Assembly (NCBI RefSeq): GCF_902712915.1
Contig: NZ_CACTIA010000004.1
Coordinates: 228,815 to 292,814 of the forward strand
Source: Acidiphilium sp. C61
Lineage (GTDB): Bacteria > Pseudomonadota > Alphaproteobacteria > Acetobacterales > Acetobacteraceae
Direction of reading: 5' to 3'
Length of the DNA: 64,000 nucleotides
Shown in pieces: positions 24,618-34,800 of the stretch (positions within the stretch are counted from its first letter, which is position 1; the number at the start of each line of letters is the position of its first letter). Made by a program: the position numbers and the translations under genes. The notes below the pieces were generated by a model, which did not search any database, was not told the origin of the DNA, and saw only the letters and a program-made list of their open reading frames with translations.

Positions 24618-25985
24618 ATGAATCAGATAGACACCCAGCAACAGATTCCGATCGCTTCGAGCACAGAGTGGGTGCCCGGCCTGCAGTTCCGCGTCTCCGG
24701 CCGCCTGACTATCGACGAGTTCGACATGATCGCCCAATCCGCGGCGCGCGCAGATGTCTCCGACATCTCGGTCCAGGTGGGCGAACCGGTCTGGTTTGAG
24801 CGTCATGGTCGGTGGCACCGCGTCACACATCGCGCCGTCACCGTGAACGAGGTCAATGAGCTGATCCGGGTCATGTACGGGGACAGGTCAGGGCCGGGGC
24901 AGGTCAACCAGCAGGGCAGGCCGCTTGATTTCGCCTATGTCGCGTCCCGACAGTGCGAAGCCGACCGCCCTCTGCGTATGCGCGTGAACGCGACCGCCGG
25001 GCGCAACCCGGACTCCGCCGGCAAAAGCATCAGCGACGGCGTCCAGTTGTCGCTACGCGTCTTGCCCGGCTCTCCGCCCCGTCTGACGGACATGAACGTC
25101 GAGCCCACGATCATTGAGCAGTTCGGCAAGCTGTCCGGTCTTATGTTGGTCACCGGCCCAACCGGATCGGGGAAGACGACCCTGATGGGGGCGGGTATCC
25201 GCCACATCGGCGAAAACCCGGAGAACTCGGTCAAGATCATCGAATATTCGGCGCCGATCGAGCTGGTCTACGACGACCTCGTTTTCCCGAACTCACCGGT
25301 CCATCAGGTCGAGGTTGGCCGCGATATCCGGTTGCGGGCGGAAGAGGGCGGCTCGCGGTTGATCTGGGCGGCCTCCGTCGCCAACGCGATGCGCCGCAAG
25401 CCTGGCCTGATCGTCATTGGTGAAGCCCGTGACGGTCCGACGATCGAGGGCCTGGTCACCGCGGTCACTACCGGCCACCCCTGCATCTCGACCATGCACA
25501 CGATCGGCGTTTCGGAAACCGTCCGGCGCGCGATCATGGCCATCAGCCCGGATCAGCGCGCCGGCATCGGCGTCGACCTGATCGACGTGGCGCGCTGCTT
25601 CATCACCCAACTCCTGGTGCCCAAGATCGGGGGCGGGCGGATCGCCGTAAGGGAGTATCTCGTCTTCGATGCGGCTCTTCGGCGGCGGATCATCGAGGCC
25701 CCGATGGAGCAGTGGACGGTGATGATCCAGGAGATCATGGCCCGCGGCGAGGCCGAGTGCTGCCGGATGATCGATAGCGCCCGCAAAGCCTTCGAGGCTG
25801 GCCATATCGCCGAGGAGGACTATGAGAAGCTGGCTCTCCGCCAGCGTCAGGTTGAGCGGCAATCCGCCCAGAACGTGATCGACCCGAATGGCCGCGCCGT
25901 CAGTATGGGGGGAGCCCCCGTTGTCGCCGGCGGATTTGATCCGGAGCTCGACCAGCAGGTCGCAGAGGTTTCAAATGTGGCGTAA
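24618..25985 (+). CDS. dotB: DotB/TraJ type IVB secretion ATPase
   Basis: A 455-residue member of the VirB11-like DotB/TraJ ATPases. Walker A is G-P-T-G-S-G-K-T at 180-187, Walker B is L-I-V-I-G-E-A-R-D, and the T-G-H-P-C-I-S-T-M-H segment is the His box. DotB forms a cytoplasmic hexamer that powers the Dot/Icm machine; in IncI plasmids TraJ is needed for conjugation. The ATG at 24618 has GGGGGAG directly upstream. It overlaps icmT by 11 bases, the traJ-traK order of IncI plasmids. Confidence 0.88.
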   Translation: MNQIDTQQQIPIASSTEWVPGLQFRVSGRLTIDEFDMIAQSAARADVSDISVQVGEPVWFERHGRWHRVTHRAVTVNEVNELIRVMYGDRSGPGQVNQQGRPLDFAYVASRQCEADRPLRMRVNATAGRNPDSAGKSISDGVQLSLRVLPGSPPRLTDMNVEPTIIEQFGKLSGLMLVTGPTGSGKTTLMGAGIRHIGENPENSVKIIEYSAPIELVYDDLVFPNSPVHQVEVGRDIRLRAEEGGSRLIWAASVANAMRRKPGLIVIGEARDGPTIEGLVTAVTTGHPCISTMHTIGVSETVRRAIMAISPDQRAGIGVDLIDVARCFITQLLVPKIGGGRIAVREYLVFDAALRRRIIEAPMEQWTVMIQEIMARGEAECCRMIDSARKAFEAGHIAEEDYEKLALRQRQVERQSAQNVIDPNGRAVSMGGAPVVAGGFDPELDQQVAEVSNVA

Positions 25986-26259
25986 TTCCTATTGCCGCCC
26001 GAGATTGCTCGGGCTCGATGCCCGGCTCTTCGTGATCTTCATGATGGGGCTGCTGCACCTGCGCGAATGGGTCTTCATCACGCTGGGTGTGCTCGTCGTT
26101 GCCATGGTCTTCATCGAGATCTGGCGTGGCGTGACCATTGAGGTATGGCTGAAGATGATCCGCTCAGCTCTGGCTGGGAACCGTCGCCCCGGGTGGAACG
26201 GGCAGGATCGCCGCGTCGCGATCGACTACGGGGCGGCTGAGCAGCGAATATTCGACTGA
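25975..26259 (+). CDS. icmT: IcmT/TraK membrane protein
   Basis: A 94-residue protein starting M-W-R-N-S, then R-P-R-L-L-G-L-D-A-R-L-F and two close hydrophobic segments (about residues 17-30 and 33-53). The W-R-N start, the D-A-R motif and the paired membrane segments match IcmT/TraK, a small inner-membrane subunit of Dot/Icm systems. It follows dotB as traK follows traJ in IncI plasmids, and the two genes overlap. Confidence 0.8.
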   Translation: MWRNSYCRPRLLGLDARLFVIFMMGLLHLREWVFITLGVLVVAMVFIEIWRGVTIEVWLKMIRSALAGNRRPGWNGQDRRVAIDYGAAEQRIFD

Positions 26260-26293
26260 GGCCGGGCATGGCCATTGGGAGGGGTAGTGTCTC

Positions 26294-26365
26294 GTTCTTC
26301 CCGATCGGTCATATTCCAACTGATCCAGCTCAATTTGGCGATATTTCTTACCGATCAGGAAGAAT
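26294..26365. promoter_or_regulatory. Operator candidate for hipBA
   Basis: GTTCTTCCCGATCGGT at 26294-26309 and ACCGATCAGGAAGAAT at 26350-26365 are inverted copies with two mismatches, 40 bases apart, and 60 bases upstream of the hipB start. HipB proteins bind pairs of inverted repeats at their own promoter, so this is a good candidate for autoregulation. Confidence 0.5.
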
Positions 26366-26424
26366 TGGATTGAAATTCCTCCGAATTCCCTTTATCTTAC
26401 CGACCGGGATGACGGAGTTGGGTT

Positions 26425-26688
26425 ATGATCAATGATGCGCGAATTTTTGGTGAGCTTGTCCAGGCGCGCAGGAAGTCGCTCGGTCTGACCCAGCGCCAGC
26501 TTGCGCTGGCGATCAACTCCGGCGAACGCTTCATCGTCGATCTCGAAGCCGGCAAGGCGACCTGTCAGCTGGGCAAGGCGCTCGCAGCGGCAAGTGCTGT
26601 GGGGATTGAACTTGTCGACGCTGGATCGCCGGCCGCTGCACCGGAGCTTGGTGAGGAAGAGTTCGATATTCCCGAGGTCGGCTTATGA
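26425..26688 (+). CDS. hipB: HipB-like antitoxin
   Basis: An 87-residue Cro/C1-type helix-turn-helix protein (L-T-Q-R-Q-L-A-L-A-I-N-S-G-E-R-F-I-V-D-L-E) with a short acidic tail. HipB binds and neutralises HipA and represses the operon. Its stop overlaps the hipA start by four bases (ATGA). The pair is inserted between icmT and parM, splitting transfer from segregation genes. Confidence 0.82.
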   Translation: MINDARIFGELVQARRKSLGLTQRQLALAINSGERFIVDLEAGKATCQLGKALAAASAVGIELVDAGSPAAAPELGEEEFDIPEVGL

Positions 26689-28001
26689 GCGACCACACAC
26701 CGGTTTTCTATGAGAGCATACTGGTCGGCACGATCCATACGGACGCCAGTGGCTCCCGCTTCACCTATGACGAGAGCTGGCTGAATCTGACTAATTCCTT
26801 TCGCATATCGCTCGCGATGCCTCTCGGCATCCAGCAGGTGCCCCATGAGGTCATCATCCCCTGGCTCATGAACCTTCTGCCGGAAGGAGATGCCGCTCAG
26901 ACAATGGGAAGGCGGTTTGGGATCGCCAGCGGTGACATCCTCGGGCTTCTCGGAAAGGTTGGCCGTGACACAGCGGGCGCACTGAGTATAGGTCAGCCAC
27001 GCAGCCGACATGGCGCTGAATTCATACCGATTCATGGGCAGTCCGCCTTTGAGAAAATTATCGAGGATCTACCGAAAAAGCCGTTTCTCGCTGGCGAAAA
27101 TGGTGTCTCGATGAGCCTGGCGGGCGCACAGGAAAAGCTGCCAGTCGCCTTTCAGGGGAGTGAAATCGTGCTCCCCATCAACGGGGCACCATCGACCCAT
27201 ATCATCAAGCCTGACAATCCGCGACTACCAGGCATCGTGCAGAACGAGGCTCTGTGCATGGTGCTTGCCAGGCGGATGGGACTGGAGACCGCCAGTGTCA
27301 CAACCGGCCAGGCCGGGGCACGATCCTATCTGCTCGTCGAGCGCTACGACCGGCTTCTGCGGAACGGCGTATGGCGCCGGCTGCACCAGGAGGATTTCTG
27401 CCAAGCACTGTCGCTCCCGCCGGCGGCGAAATACCAGCACAATCGCAGCGGCATCCCCGGGCCTGGATTGGTCGACCTTTTCAGGATCGTCAGGATTCAC
27501 ATGACGGCTCGCGATACGATCAGGCTACTCGATGCGGTGATCTTCAACGTGTTGGCCACGAATGTGGATTCCCACGCGAAGAACTATTCGATCATGCTGA
27601 CCGGTCGTCCGCAGATGGCACCGCTCTATGATCTGGTTGCCGGCGATGTCTGGCCTGAGATCACACAGAACCTCCCCCAGGATATCGACCGCAAGAACCG
27701 CGGCCGGCACATCAATCGCCGTCATTGGCGCCGCATGGCGGAGGAGTGTGGTCTCAGCGCCAATTCCGTCGTGCGCCGGGTGAACGAGATGGCTAAGGCG
27801 CTGCCGACCTTGCTCGACAAGGCGGTCGACGAGGTCCGGGCAATGCCCGCCGGAGATCATTTTATCCTTCGAGAGGTTGCCGAAGCGATACGGCGTCGCT
27901 GTGCAACGGTGATTTCCAATATGCATATCGAGGACGACGTCCGTCCGGTGCCAGATACCGCCGGCCAAACCATGGACGATATGGCGCCGCCCAGCCCCTG
28001 A
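26685..28001 (+). CDS. hipA: HipA-like serine/threonine kinase toxin
   Basis: A 438-residue HipA. S-L-A-G-A-Q-E-K-L is the nucleotide-binding segment, N-V-D-S-H-A-K-N is the catalytic loop with Asp, His and Asn, and A-P-L-Y-D-L is the metal-binding site. HipA kinases phosphorylate targets such as aminoacyl-tRNA synthetases and induce dormancy. All key residues are intact. It pairs with the HipB upstream and ends before a terminator hairpin. Confidence 0.87.
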   Translation: MSDHTPVFYESILVGTIHTDASGSRFTYDESWLNLTNSFRISLAMPLGIQQVPHEVIIPWLMNLLPEGDAAQTMGRRFGIASGDILGLLGKVGRDTAGALSIGQPRSRHGAEFIPIHGQSAFEKIIEDLPKKPFLAGENGVSMSLAGAQEKLPVAFQGSEIVLPINGAPSTHIIKPDNPRLPGIVQNEALCMVLARRMGLETASVTTGQAGARSYLLVERYDRLLRNGVWRRLHQEDFCQALSLPPAAKYQHNRSGIPGPGLVDLFRIVRIHMTARDTIRLLDAVIFNVLATNVDSHAKNYSIMLTGRPQMAPLYDLVAGDVWPEITQNLPQDIDRKNRGRHINRRHWRRMAEECGLSANSVVRRVNEMAKALPTLLDKAVDEVRAMPAGDHFILREVAEAIRRRCATVISNMHIEDDVRPVPDTAGQTMDDMAPPSP

Positions 28002-28053
28002 CAGCCACTGGCTGAACGCGCCACCCCGCCTTGAGCCGCGACATTCTGGGCGC

Positions 28054-28074
28054 CCACGCACGGCGCGTGGTTTT
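28054..28074 (+). terminator. Rho-independent terminator after hipA
   Basis: CCACGC and GCGTGG pair across a five-base loop and are followed by TTTTAT. It lies 53 bases after the hipA stop and 70 bases before parM, separating the two operons. Confidence 0.6.
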
Positions 28075-28142
28075 ATATGGAAATCGAGTTCCTGTTTTTG
28101 GTATTCTTGACGGCAAGACATCCATCTGACAGGGACACCGAC

Positions 28143-29195
28143 ATGAGCGACGCAATCCAGGAGGCTCCGCAGAAGGTCCGGCCGCGCAAGGCCGAGCCCG
28201 TGACGGACGTAGCGACGGGGCTTCTCGAGGTCGCGATCGATGACGGCTACGCGCAGATGAAGCTCTGCGGCCGCACCCATGATGGCAGGATCCGCGTTCT
28301 CAAGATGCCGTCCATGATCCGGGCGGCGCGCGCGGGCGCCATGATCGACTTCGATGGTTCGATGGTGGGCGTGTACCGCACCGCCGAGGGCCAGTCCTTC
28401 GTCTGCGGCGACGACGTCAGGGGCGAGGACACGCGCGTCCCCGATTTTCACGTCAGCCAGATGAACCGGGTCCTCGTTCACCATGTGCTCCAGGCCGCCG
28501 GTTATGGCGAGGCGCGCGTGCGGCTGCTTACCAGTCTGCCGGTCGATGAGTATTTCGCCGGAGATTCGGTGAACCGTGACCGGATTGCCGCCAAGACCGC
28601 CAACTTGCGCGAGGGTGTCCAGGCGGTAGCCGGCCCGGGCCTCGCGGACATCGCCGACGTGAAGGTCGGCTGCCAAGGGCTCGCCGCCTATTTCGACCTC
28701 CTTCTCGACGACGCGGGCCGTGAGCGCATCGGGCGGCTCGATGCAGTCGCGGTGGTGGATATCGGGGGGTCGACCACCGATATCGCCGTGGTCCTGAACG
28801 GGTCGAAGATCGACTCTGCCGCGAGCGGCACTGCCCGGGTTGGTGTACTCGACCTGCAGAACGACCTCGCCCGTCGCCTGAGTGCTCGATTCGGCTTCGA
28901 GCCCAAGCGTCTCGATCAGGCGGTCCGCACCCGGACGGTGAATATCTGGGGCGAGAAGACAGATATCGGTGCCGAGCTCGACGCTTCGGTGGACGAGATC
29001 ACGGCACAAATCGAGCGCGAGATTAGCCGGCGCATCGGCAATGCTGGCAACATCGACAAGGTGCTTTTCGTCGGCGGCGGCGCCGTGCTGCTGAGCGGGC
29101 TCGTTTCCCACTGGCGCAACGCGGTTCTCGCCGAGGACCCCGAATTCGCCAACGCCCGCGGCTTGCTCAAGTATGCGGCTCGCTTCGCCGCCTGA
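28143..29195 (+). CDS. parM: ParM/StbA actin-like segregation ATPase
   Basis: A 350-residue actin-fold protein. A-I-D-D-G-Y-A-Q-M-K-L near residue 30 is the phosphate 1 loop, V-V-D-I-G-G-S-T-T-D near 200 is phosphate 2, and V-L-F-V-G-G-G-A near 315 is the adenosine motif. ParM/StbA filaments push plasmid copies apart at cell division. The ATG at 28143 was chosen over an earlier frame extension that overlaps the hipA terminator. The ParR-like gene follows without a gap. Confidence 0.82.
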   Translation: MSDAIQEAPQKVRPRKAEPVTDVATGLLEVAIDDGYAQMKLCGRTHDGRIRVLKMPSMIRAARAGAMIDFDGSMVGVYRTAEGQSFVCGDDVRGEDTRVPDFHVSQMNRVLVHHVLQAAGYGEARVRLLTSLPVDEYFAGDSVNRDRIAAKTANLREGVQAVAGPGLADIADVKVGCQGLAAYFDLLLDDAGRERIGRLDAVAVVDIGGSTTDIAVVLNGSKIDSAASGTARVGVLDLQNDLARRLSARFGFEPKRLDQAVRTRTVNIWGEKTDIGAELDASVDEITAQIEREISRRIGNAGNIDKVLFVGGGAVLLSGLVSHWRNAVLAEDPEFANARGLLKYAARFAA

Positions 29196-29207
29196 TTGCA
29201 GCCCCCC

Positions 29208-29663
29208 ATGGAGCCCCGTCGGATTTCCGTCCTGCTCGATCCCCGCGTACCAAGCGAGGCGCGGGCGATCGAGGCGTATGAACGGATCTGCTCGGGACTG
29301 CCGGCGCGGGCCCGGGCGACACTGCTGCGCGAGATCATGATCGAGGGGGTTATTACCGCTGCCGGGATGAAGGAGCAGCCTCGTCGCGGGCGCCCCCGGG
29401 CGCCTACCCCTGAGCAGGCGGCGGCGATCCGGCTCGATGCACTACCCGCGGTCCCCGCCATCACGGCCCAATCACGCCCGGCCGCCGAGGCGCCACAGCC
29501 AGCGCCTACCCCGAAAGCGGCGAAGATCGTCCGCCTGCAGACCACCAGCGCACCGCAGCCAGGGAAGTCGCAGTCGGGACGGCAGGAGGACGATCAGTCT
29601 GACGGTGGCCCACTCCAGACCGATGACGAAAATGCCGATCCCAGCAGGGGAATGATGTGGTAG
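29208..29663 (+). CDS. ParR/StbB-like partition adaptor
   Basis: A 151-residue protein. The first 50 residues (R-R-I-S-V-L-L-D-P, then A-R-A-T-L-L-R-E-I-M-I-E-G) fit a ribbon-helix-helix of the ParR/StbB kind; the rest is a proline-, alanine- and glutamine-rich tail. ParR proteins bind centromere repeats and attach them to ParM filaments. The start could also be a TTG at 29196, directly after the parM stop. No clear centromere repeats were found upstream. Confidence 0.6.
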   Translation: MEPRRISVLLDPRVPSEARAIEAYERICSGLPARARATLLREIMIEGVITAAGMKEQPRRGRPRAPTPEQAAAIRLDALPAVPAITAQSRPAAEAPQPAPTPKAAKIVRLQTTSAPQPGKSQSGRQEDDQSDGGPLQTDDENADPSRGMMW

Positions 29664-30385
29664 CGCGCCGACTGCCGCTGCTGGCGAACCTCATGATTCT
29701 GTTGCCGCTCGTGGGCTCTCCATTCGGCGCGCGCGCGGCCGGCTTGACGCAACCATGGCCGGCTGGCCTGACGCCTCCCGCCGCGGCAACGCACGTCGCC
29801 CCTTCACGCGAAACCGATGCGGGGCCGATCGTGAACATGATGCTCGGATCCGGCGCGATCGAGACGCCGGCCACGCCGGCGCTTCAGGCGTCTCAGGCTC
29901 AAGCGTCAGCGCCACACGCCGGACGCCTGAGGACGGTCGCATCATTCCTTGCTTGCGTGAGGCATGCGGCCGCACTTCAGCATGTGCCCCCTGGTGTGGT
30001 TCTCGGGATCATCCGGACGGAATCCGGGTGGAATGGCGCCTCGATCCGCAACACCAACGGGTCACACGATCTGGGCATCATGCAGGTCAATGGACGGACA
30101 TGGATCCAAGTCCTGGCCCGTGAGGAATTCGGCGAGGCTAGCGCATCGGCCGATGCGGTCATCCGCCAGATGCTGCGATACGACGACTGCTTCAACATCA
30201 ATGTCGGGTCCTGGATCTTTGGGATGTACCTCGACCAGGCTGCCGGCAACGTGATCCTGGCAGTCGGCTGGTACAATTCCCACGACCCCGTCTCGATGCA
30301 CGCTTACCAGCGCCGCTTCAGGGCAAGCTTCCTGGATCTGTTCGGTGCTGAACTCCAAGGGAGCCGCAGCCATGGCCAAGGATAA
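29657..30385 (+). CDS. Lytic transglycosylase of the transfer system
   Basis: A 242-residue protein with a signal peptide (P-L-L-A-N-L-M-I-L-L-P-L-V-G-S) and a C-terminal soluble lytic transglycosylase domain. I-I-R-T-E-S-G-W-N-G holds the catalytic glutamate, followed by G-I-M-Q-V-N. Such enzymes open peptidoglycan for type IV machines. The GTG start overlaps the previous stop, and the gene overlaps dotM by 14 bases. Confidence 0.8.
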   Translation: MVARRLPLLANLMILLPLVGSPFGARAAGLTQPWPAGLTPPAAATHVAPSRETDAGPIVNMMLGSGAIETPATPALQASQAQASAPHAGRLRTVASFLACVRHAAALQHVPPGVVLGIIRTESGWNGASIRNTNGSHDLGIMQVNGRTWIQVLAREEFGEASASADAVIRQMLRYDDCFNINVGSWIFGMYLDQAAGNVILAVGWYNSHDPVSMHAYQRRFRASFLDLFGAELQGSRSHGQG

Positions 30386-31700
30386 CCACGCAGCAACCAG
30401 CGAGGGGATGAAGATCACCCTCAGCATCCTGATCCTCCTGATCCTGGTTATTGTCGGGATCTGGATGGCGAACCGGGCCCTGATCATTGAGCCGATCTAT
30501 GCTGCCTTGTGGGTGGAATATCGCATCGTATTCCTCCTCTCTGGCTTGCTCGGGCATCTCGGACTGCATCTCGACGGCCAGATGCTTCGGCAGGACTATC
30601 TCTATGTCACCGGCGTTCTGACTGGGGTGAACAGCCCGCGCGCGGTGACCGTCGGCGATATCGGGCTCGTCCACGACAGCCTTGCGCCGGCCATGGCCAT
30701 TATCGACATGCCGCTGATCGGCGGGATGATCCTGTTCGTGCTGACCAGGCCAAGCCAGCGGGCCGCGATGCGGCGTTTTGTCTTCAAAGGCACTAGGAGT
30801 GCCAAGGTCTACCGGGTTGCCGGTCGGGTCGTCAGCAAGGAGACCGCCGGCCTGATCGAGAAGATTACCCGGCCCTTCGGCGTGAAGCCGGTTTCGACCC
30901 GGATCGAGAACGTCAGGTCTGGCACCAGCTTCATCGGGTTTCAGTCCAAGCGCTGGAGATCGACAGCGACATCCGCCATGTTCGACCCTGATCTGGCGGA
31001 TCCGCGCTGGCGGCCAGCCGAAACCCCTCTGGAATTTTGTTTGCGGCACAAGATCACCTCGACCGTAGGCGAGGCGTTCGATCAGAAATTGACCGAAGCG
31101 CTCTCTAGGCAGATCGGCAAGCGGATCGACACGATCGATAAATTCCCGGTCCATGCTCGCGCCGTGCTCGCCTTGGCCTGGCTCAACCGGATGCGGAAGG
31201 TTGAGGCGGGGCAGAACCTGGCCGGCGATCTCGCGGAACTGATCAAGCCGCACGATACGCTGGAAGCCTTCCGGACCGTGACAGCGGCCAAGGTCCGCGC
31301 GCTGGTCGATCCGGTTCTGACCCCGAAAGCCACTGCCTTCTTCAACCGCAGACTCGAACAGCATTACGGCTGGCGGGTAGCGATGGTGGCGATGGTTGCC
31401 GCCTGTGGGCCGCTGACAACCTGGGGCGGCGGGCGCGCCGGCGTGCTCGCGCCAAGCACATATCTGTGGCTCAAGGGGGTCGATCGGGTTCTCTGGTACT
31501 GTCTGACCAATATCGGCATGGGCAACTTCCACATCGAGGGCATCGCGGCGATCGAGCAGTATCGCTTCGAGAGGTTCAATACCCCCGACCCCAACCCGCA
31601 TGTCGCAAACGCGATTCGCGGCGTGAGGCAGTATTTCGCGAGCTGCAGCGCCACCGATCTCATCGCCTTCCAGGAAGAGCGGATCAACCTGACGAGCTGA
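30372..31700 (+). CDS. dotM: DotM/IcmP/TrbA-like coupling-complex protein
   Basis: A 442-residue protein from the ATG at 30372. Membrane segments at about residues 14-32 and 48-62 and one near 110-120 precede a cytoplasmic domain. F-E-Y-type and W-L-K-G-V-D-R-V-L-W-Y segments near residue 370 match DotM/IcmP/TrbA. In Dot/Icm systems DotM with DotL forms the type IV coupling complex. The gene lies between the transglycosylase and dotA. Confidence 0.78.
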   Translation: MAKDNHAATSEGMKITLSILILLILVIVGIWMANRALIIEPIYAALWVEYRIVFLLSGLLGHLGLHLDGQMLRQDYLYVTGVLTGVNSPRAVTVGDIGLVHDSLAPAMAIIDMPLIGGMILFVLTRPSQRAAMRRFVFKGTRSAKVYRVAGRVVSKETAGLIEKITRPFGVKPVSTRIENVRSGTSFIGFQSKRWRSTATSAMFDPDLADPRWRPAETPLEFCLRHKITSTVGEAFDQKLTEALSRQIGKRIDTIDKFPVHARAVLALAWLNRMRKVEAGQNLAGDLAELIKPHDTLEAFRTVTAAKVRALVDPVLTPKATAFFNRRLEQHYGWRVAMVAMVAACGPLTTWGGGRAGVLAPSTYLWLKGVDRVLWYCLTNIGMGNFHIEGIAAIEQYRFERFNTPDPNPHVANAIRGVRQYFASCSATDLIAFQEERINLTS

Positions 31701-31865
31701 ACACATAATTGAAAAAAGTATTTTAATTTGTAATGCACGAATTTCGCAGCTGATTGGATCATTTTACCAAAAACCTTTTCTCGATCTCAGTGTTATCGCC
31801 TATGATTTATGTAGCCGGGCACGTCGGATTGCAGCCCGGCGGCGCGATCTGTGAAAGGCTGGGCG

Positions 31866-34800
31866 ATGGCTCACAATACAAATTCGTCTGATGATTCCAA
31901 TGACGCCGCGTCGCGGCGTCCTTCCGTTTTCGGACGGGTTGTGGGCGAGCTGTTCGCCGCCCGGGAGACCGTCGCCAATATCCGCGTCCCGCTTTCGCTC
32001 ATGGCGGGCTCGGCGCGGCGAACGGCCGGCTACCTCTCTTCGGTTGTCATGCGCACCCCGGGCAAGCGGTTCCATCTCGATGGCATCGACGAAGCGCACG
32101 AGCGCTTCGAGGAGGCGCTCCGCCAGTCCGGCAACGCCATGGTGCTCGACAAGATGCACCGCGCCATCAATCGGCGCTTCGAGCTCTGGGCGATCGCAGC
32201 ACTACTATTCTTCACCTTCGGGCTGATGGCCGCCGCTCCCGCTGGCCCGGTCCATGATTTCGTCCTGGGTGGCGATCACGCAGGCGCACATTATGCGCTG
32301 ATCCTTGCGTTGCCGTTTCTGCTCTCGGCTCATTTTCTCTCGCGAGCTGCGCGCTGGAGCTTCTGGTCATACCAGATATCGTCGAGGCGCCTGTGCGGCC
32401 CGTCCGAGTGGATCCGCAAGCCCTCCTGCTGGGCGCCGGGGAGCCACAAGTTCGGCACCGCGGCCAAACTGCTGATTGTCGGCGCGGTCTCGAGTGCGGT
32501 GATCCAGCACACCGGCATCGGTATCCACGAGGCATTCGCCCAGTCCGCCAACGCTCAGAATCTCGGCAGCCTGGCAGGCACCTCCACCGGCCCGACCCCC
32601 GGGAGCACCAACATCATCGAGTCCCTTTTCGGTGCACTTGCGCAGAATGACCTTTCCTTCAGCTGGATGGTGCGACTGTTCCCGAGCTATTTCAATGCGC
32701 AGTCGGGAGTGTCCTACCAGTCCGACGCTGTGGCGCAGATGTTCAACGTCATCAACGCATCGCTACTCGGACTCGGCACAATCATCCTGACCTGGCACAC
32801 GGTCTACGGCCTGTTCCAAACCGCCCATGACGGGCAATTTCTCGGTAATCGCTGGCATTCGGCCATGGCGCCGATCCGGATCGGAATGGGCATCGCTGGC
32901 ACTGTTCCGATCAAGGGCTTCTGCGCCGCGCAGATCATCATTATCAAGGTGTTCCTGGCCGGGTTCGGCCTCGGCAACATGATCTGGTCGACCTATGTCG
33001 GGGCCGCGACCGGCCAGACTGCCGGGATTGTCTCAGTCACGGTGCCGCCGCTGACGATGAACGAAACCAATACGTTCAACGCGATCGTCGGCTCGGCGTC
33101 ATGCTACGAGGCCGCGCGGTATTTCTACCGCCCGGCGGCCCAGCCGGGATCGTCGAACGGACCTCTGCAGGACAGCCAGATGACATCCGTTCTCGCGCCG
33201 CAGCGCGGCTGGTCGGGCGCTCGACCGCTGTTTCAGGATCCGATCCTCAATACCAGCAGTGTCGCGTCATCCCCGGTCACGACCGGCCTGTTCGATTTCG
33301 GGCAGGTCTGTGGCGGCGTGCAGCTGCCGCAGGACAACCTGACGACCTATCAGACTGACGCCCAGCAGGCCGCGAACTCGGTAGTCCAGCGGAACCCTTA
33401 TTGGCAGGGGCGCTTCGGCACCTTCCTCACTCAGGCCCAGCAGAAGAGCGGCCAGCAGGGGCTGCAGACCACAACGGCCGCCGAGACGGCCTTTCTTCAG
33501 GCGCGCAACCAGGCATTCTTCCACTTTGTCCAGCAGATGATGAGCTCGCCCTACATCACCGATGTGGCGGCAGGGAATGTGCCGGGCGGGGTAACGCTGC
33601 AAGGTGTCGACCTTGTCTCGTACCTCTCGCAGATCCGCGGTGATTACGCGCAGTACGAGCAGGCTGTGTTGAAGGCGGCAGGGGGGATGCAGGCCAAGCT
33701 GAATTCAACGACGCTCAAGGACCTCGCCTTGCAGTCGGTCGCCCTCGGCTGGGCGAGCGCGGGGGCGATGGAACCGCAGATCCTCTCCCAGGAGGTCAAT
33801 GTCGACAATCTGGTATCCGAGAAGCCGACAATCATCCCGGTAAACCTGGGTGCACTCGGTGGCTCTGTTTTTCCCGGGATTGAACAGAAAATTGCGGGTG
33901 AAACGGCGAATGCCGAGGACATTGTGTCGTATGGCTCGATCGGAAGCATCGAGGCCAGCAATCTGGCCGGCTCCGGCTCAACCGGTATTGCTCTGACGGG
34001 CAGCAGCCAGCTTGACTCGTCGCTGCAGAAGGTTGCCACCACTCGCGACCAGATGATCGCCGAAGCCAAGAAAGATCCGACGAACTTCCTTTCCGCACTT
34101 GGCAAATACAACGGGTCGATGCTGGAGCGCTATCTGATCGGAGTCAGCTCGATCGACCCGATCAACCCGATTGGCGAGATCAGCAACACCGGTGTCTGGG
34201 TGAAAGGGCTCGGCTACGGCGTGTTCGCCACCTATGAGAGCATGCTTTGGTGGGCATCGTCAGCCAAGGCCGAGGCAGGTAGCACGCTGCCTGGTCAGGT
34301 GGCCAGCTTCTTCACCTTTGGTGCGACGACTGCAGCTTCCTCCGGTGTTGCCGCTGTCGTGAAATCGATGTCCCTGCTGGCTGATGCACTTGGACTCTGG
34401 CTCGTCACCGTCGGGATTGCCATGGAGTATCTGATTCCGATGCTCGGCTACACCATCTGGATCTCGGCGCTGGCGGTATTCATGCTGTTCATCGTCGAGG
34501 CTGTCGCCGGCGCGCCGTTCTGGAGCTTCAGCCACATCCGGGCCGACGGCCAGGACCTGGTCAACCAAGAGCAGAGCTACGGCTGGAAGATCCTGCCGGT
34601 TGCCATTCTTTACCCATCGATGATGGTGGTCGGCCTGGTGCTGGCCAATGTCGCCATGTCGGCAATCATCAACCTCGTGAATCACACCTTCCTGGTTGCG
34701 ACCAATGCGATCGGCGCGGTCTATGATCCGTTCGGCCTGGCCGCGGTGCTGAGCATCCTGTTCGGCATCTACTACAACGTGATCCAGCGCAGCTACCGCC

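Noticed and set aside
28002..28142. ParR centromere repeats (parC) before parM
   Set aside because: Only the hipA terminator is clear; no set of direct repeats was found.
27525..29111. 528-codon open frame antisense to hipA and parM
   Set aside because: It crosses two well-supported genes and the terminator between them; a mirror effect of codon use.
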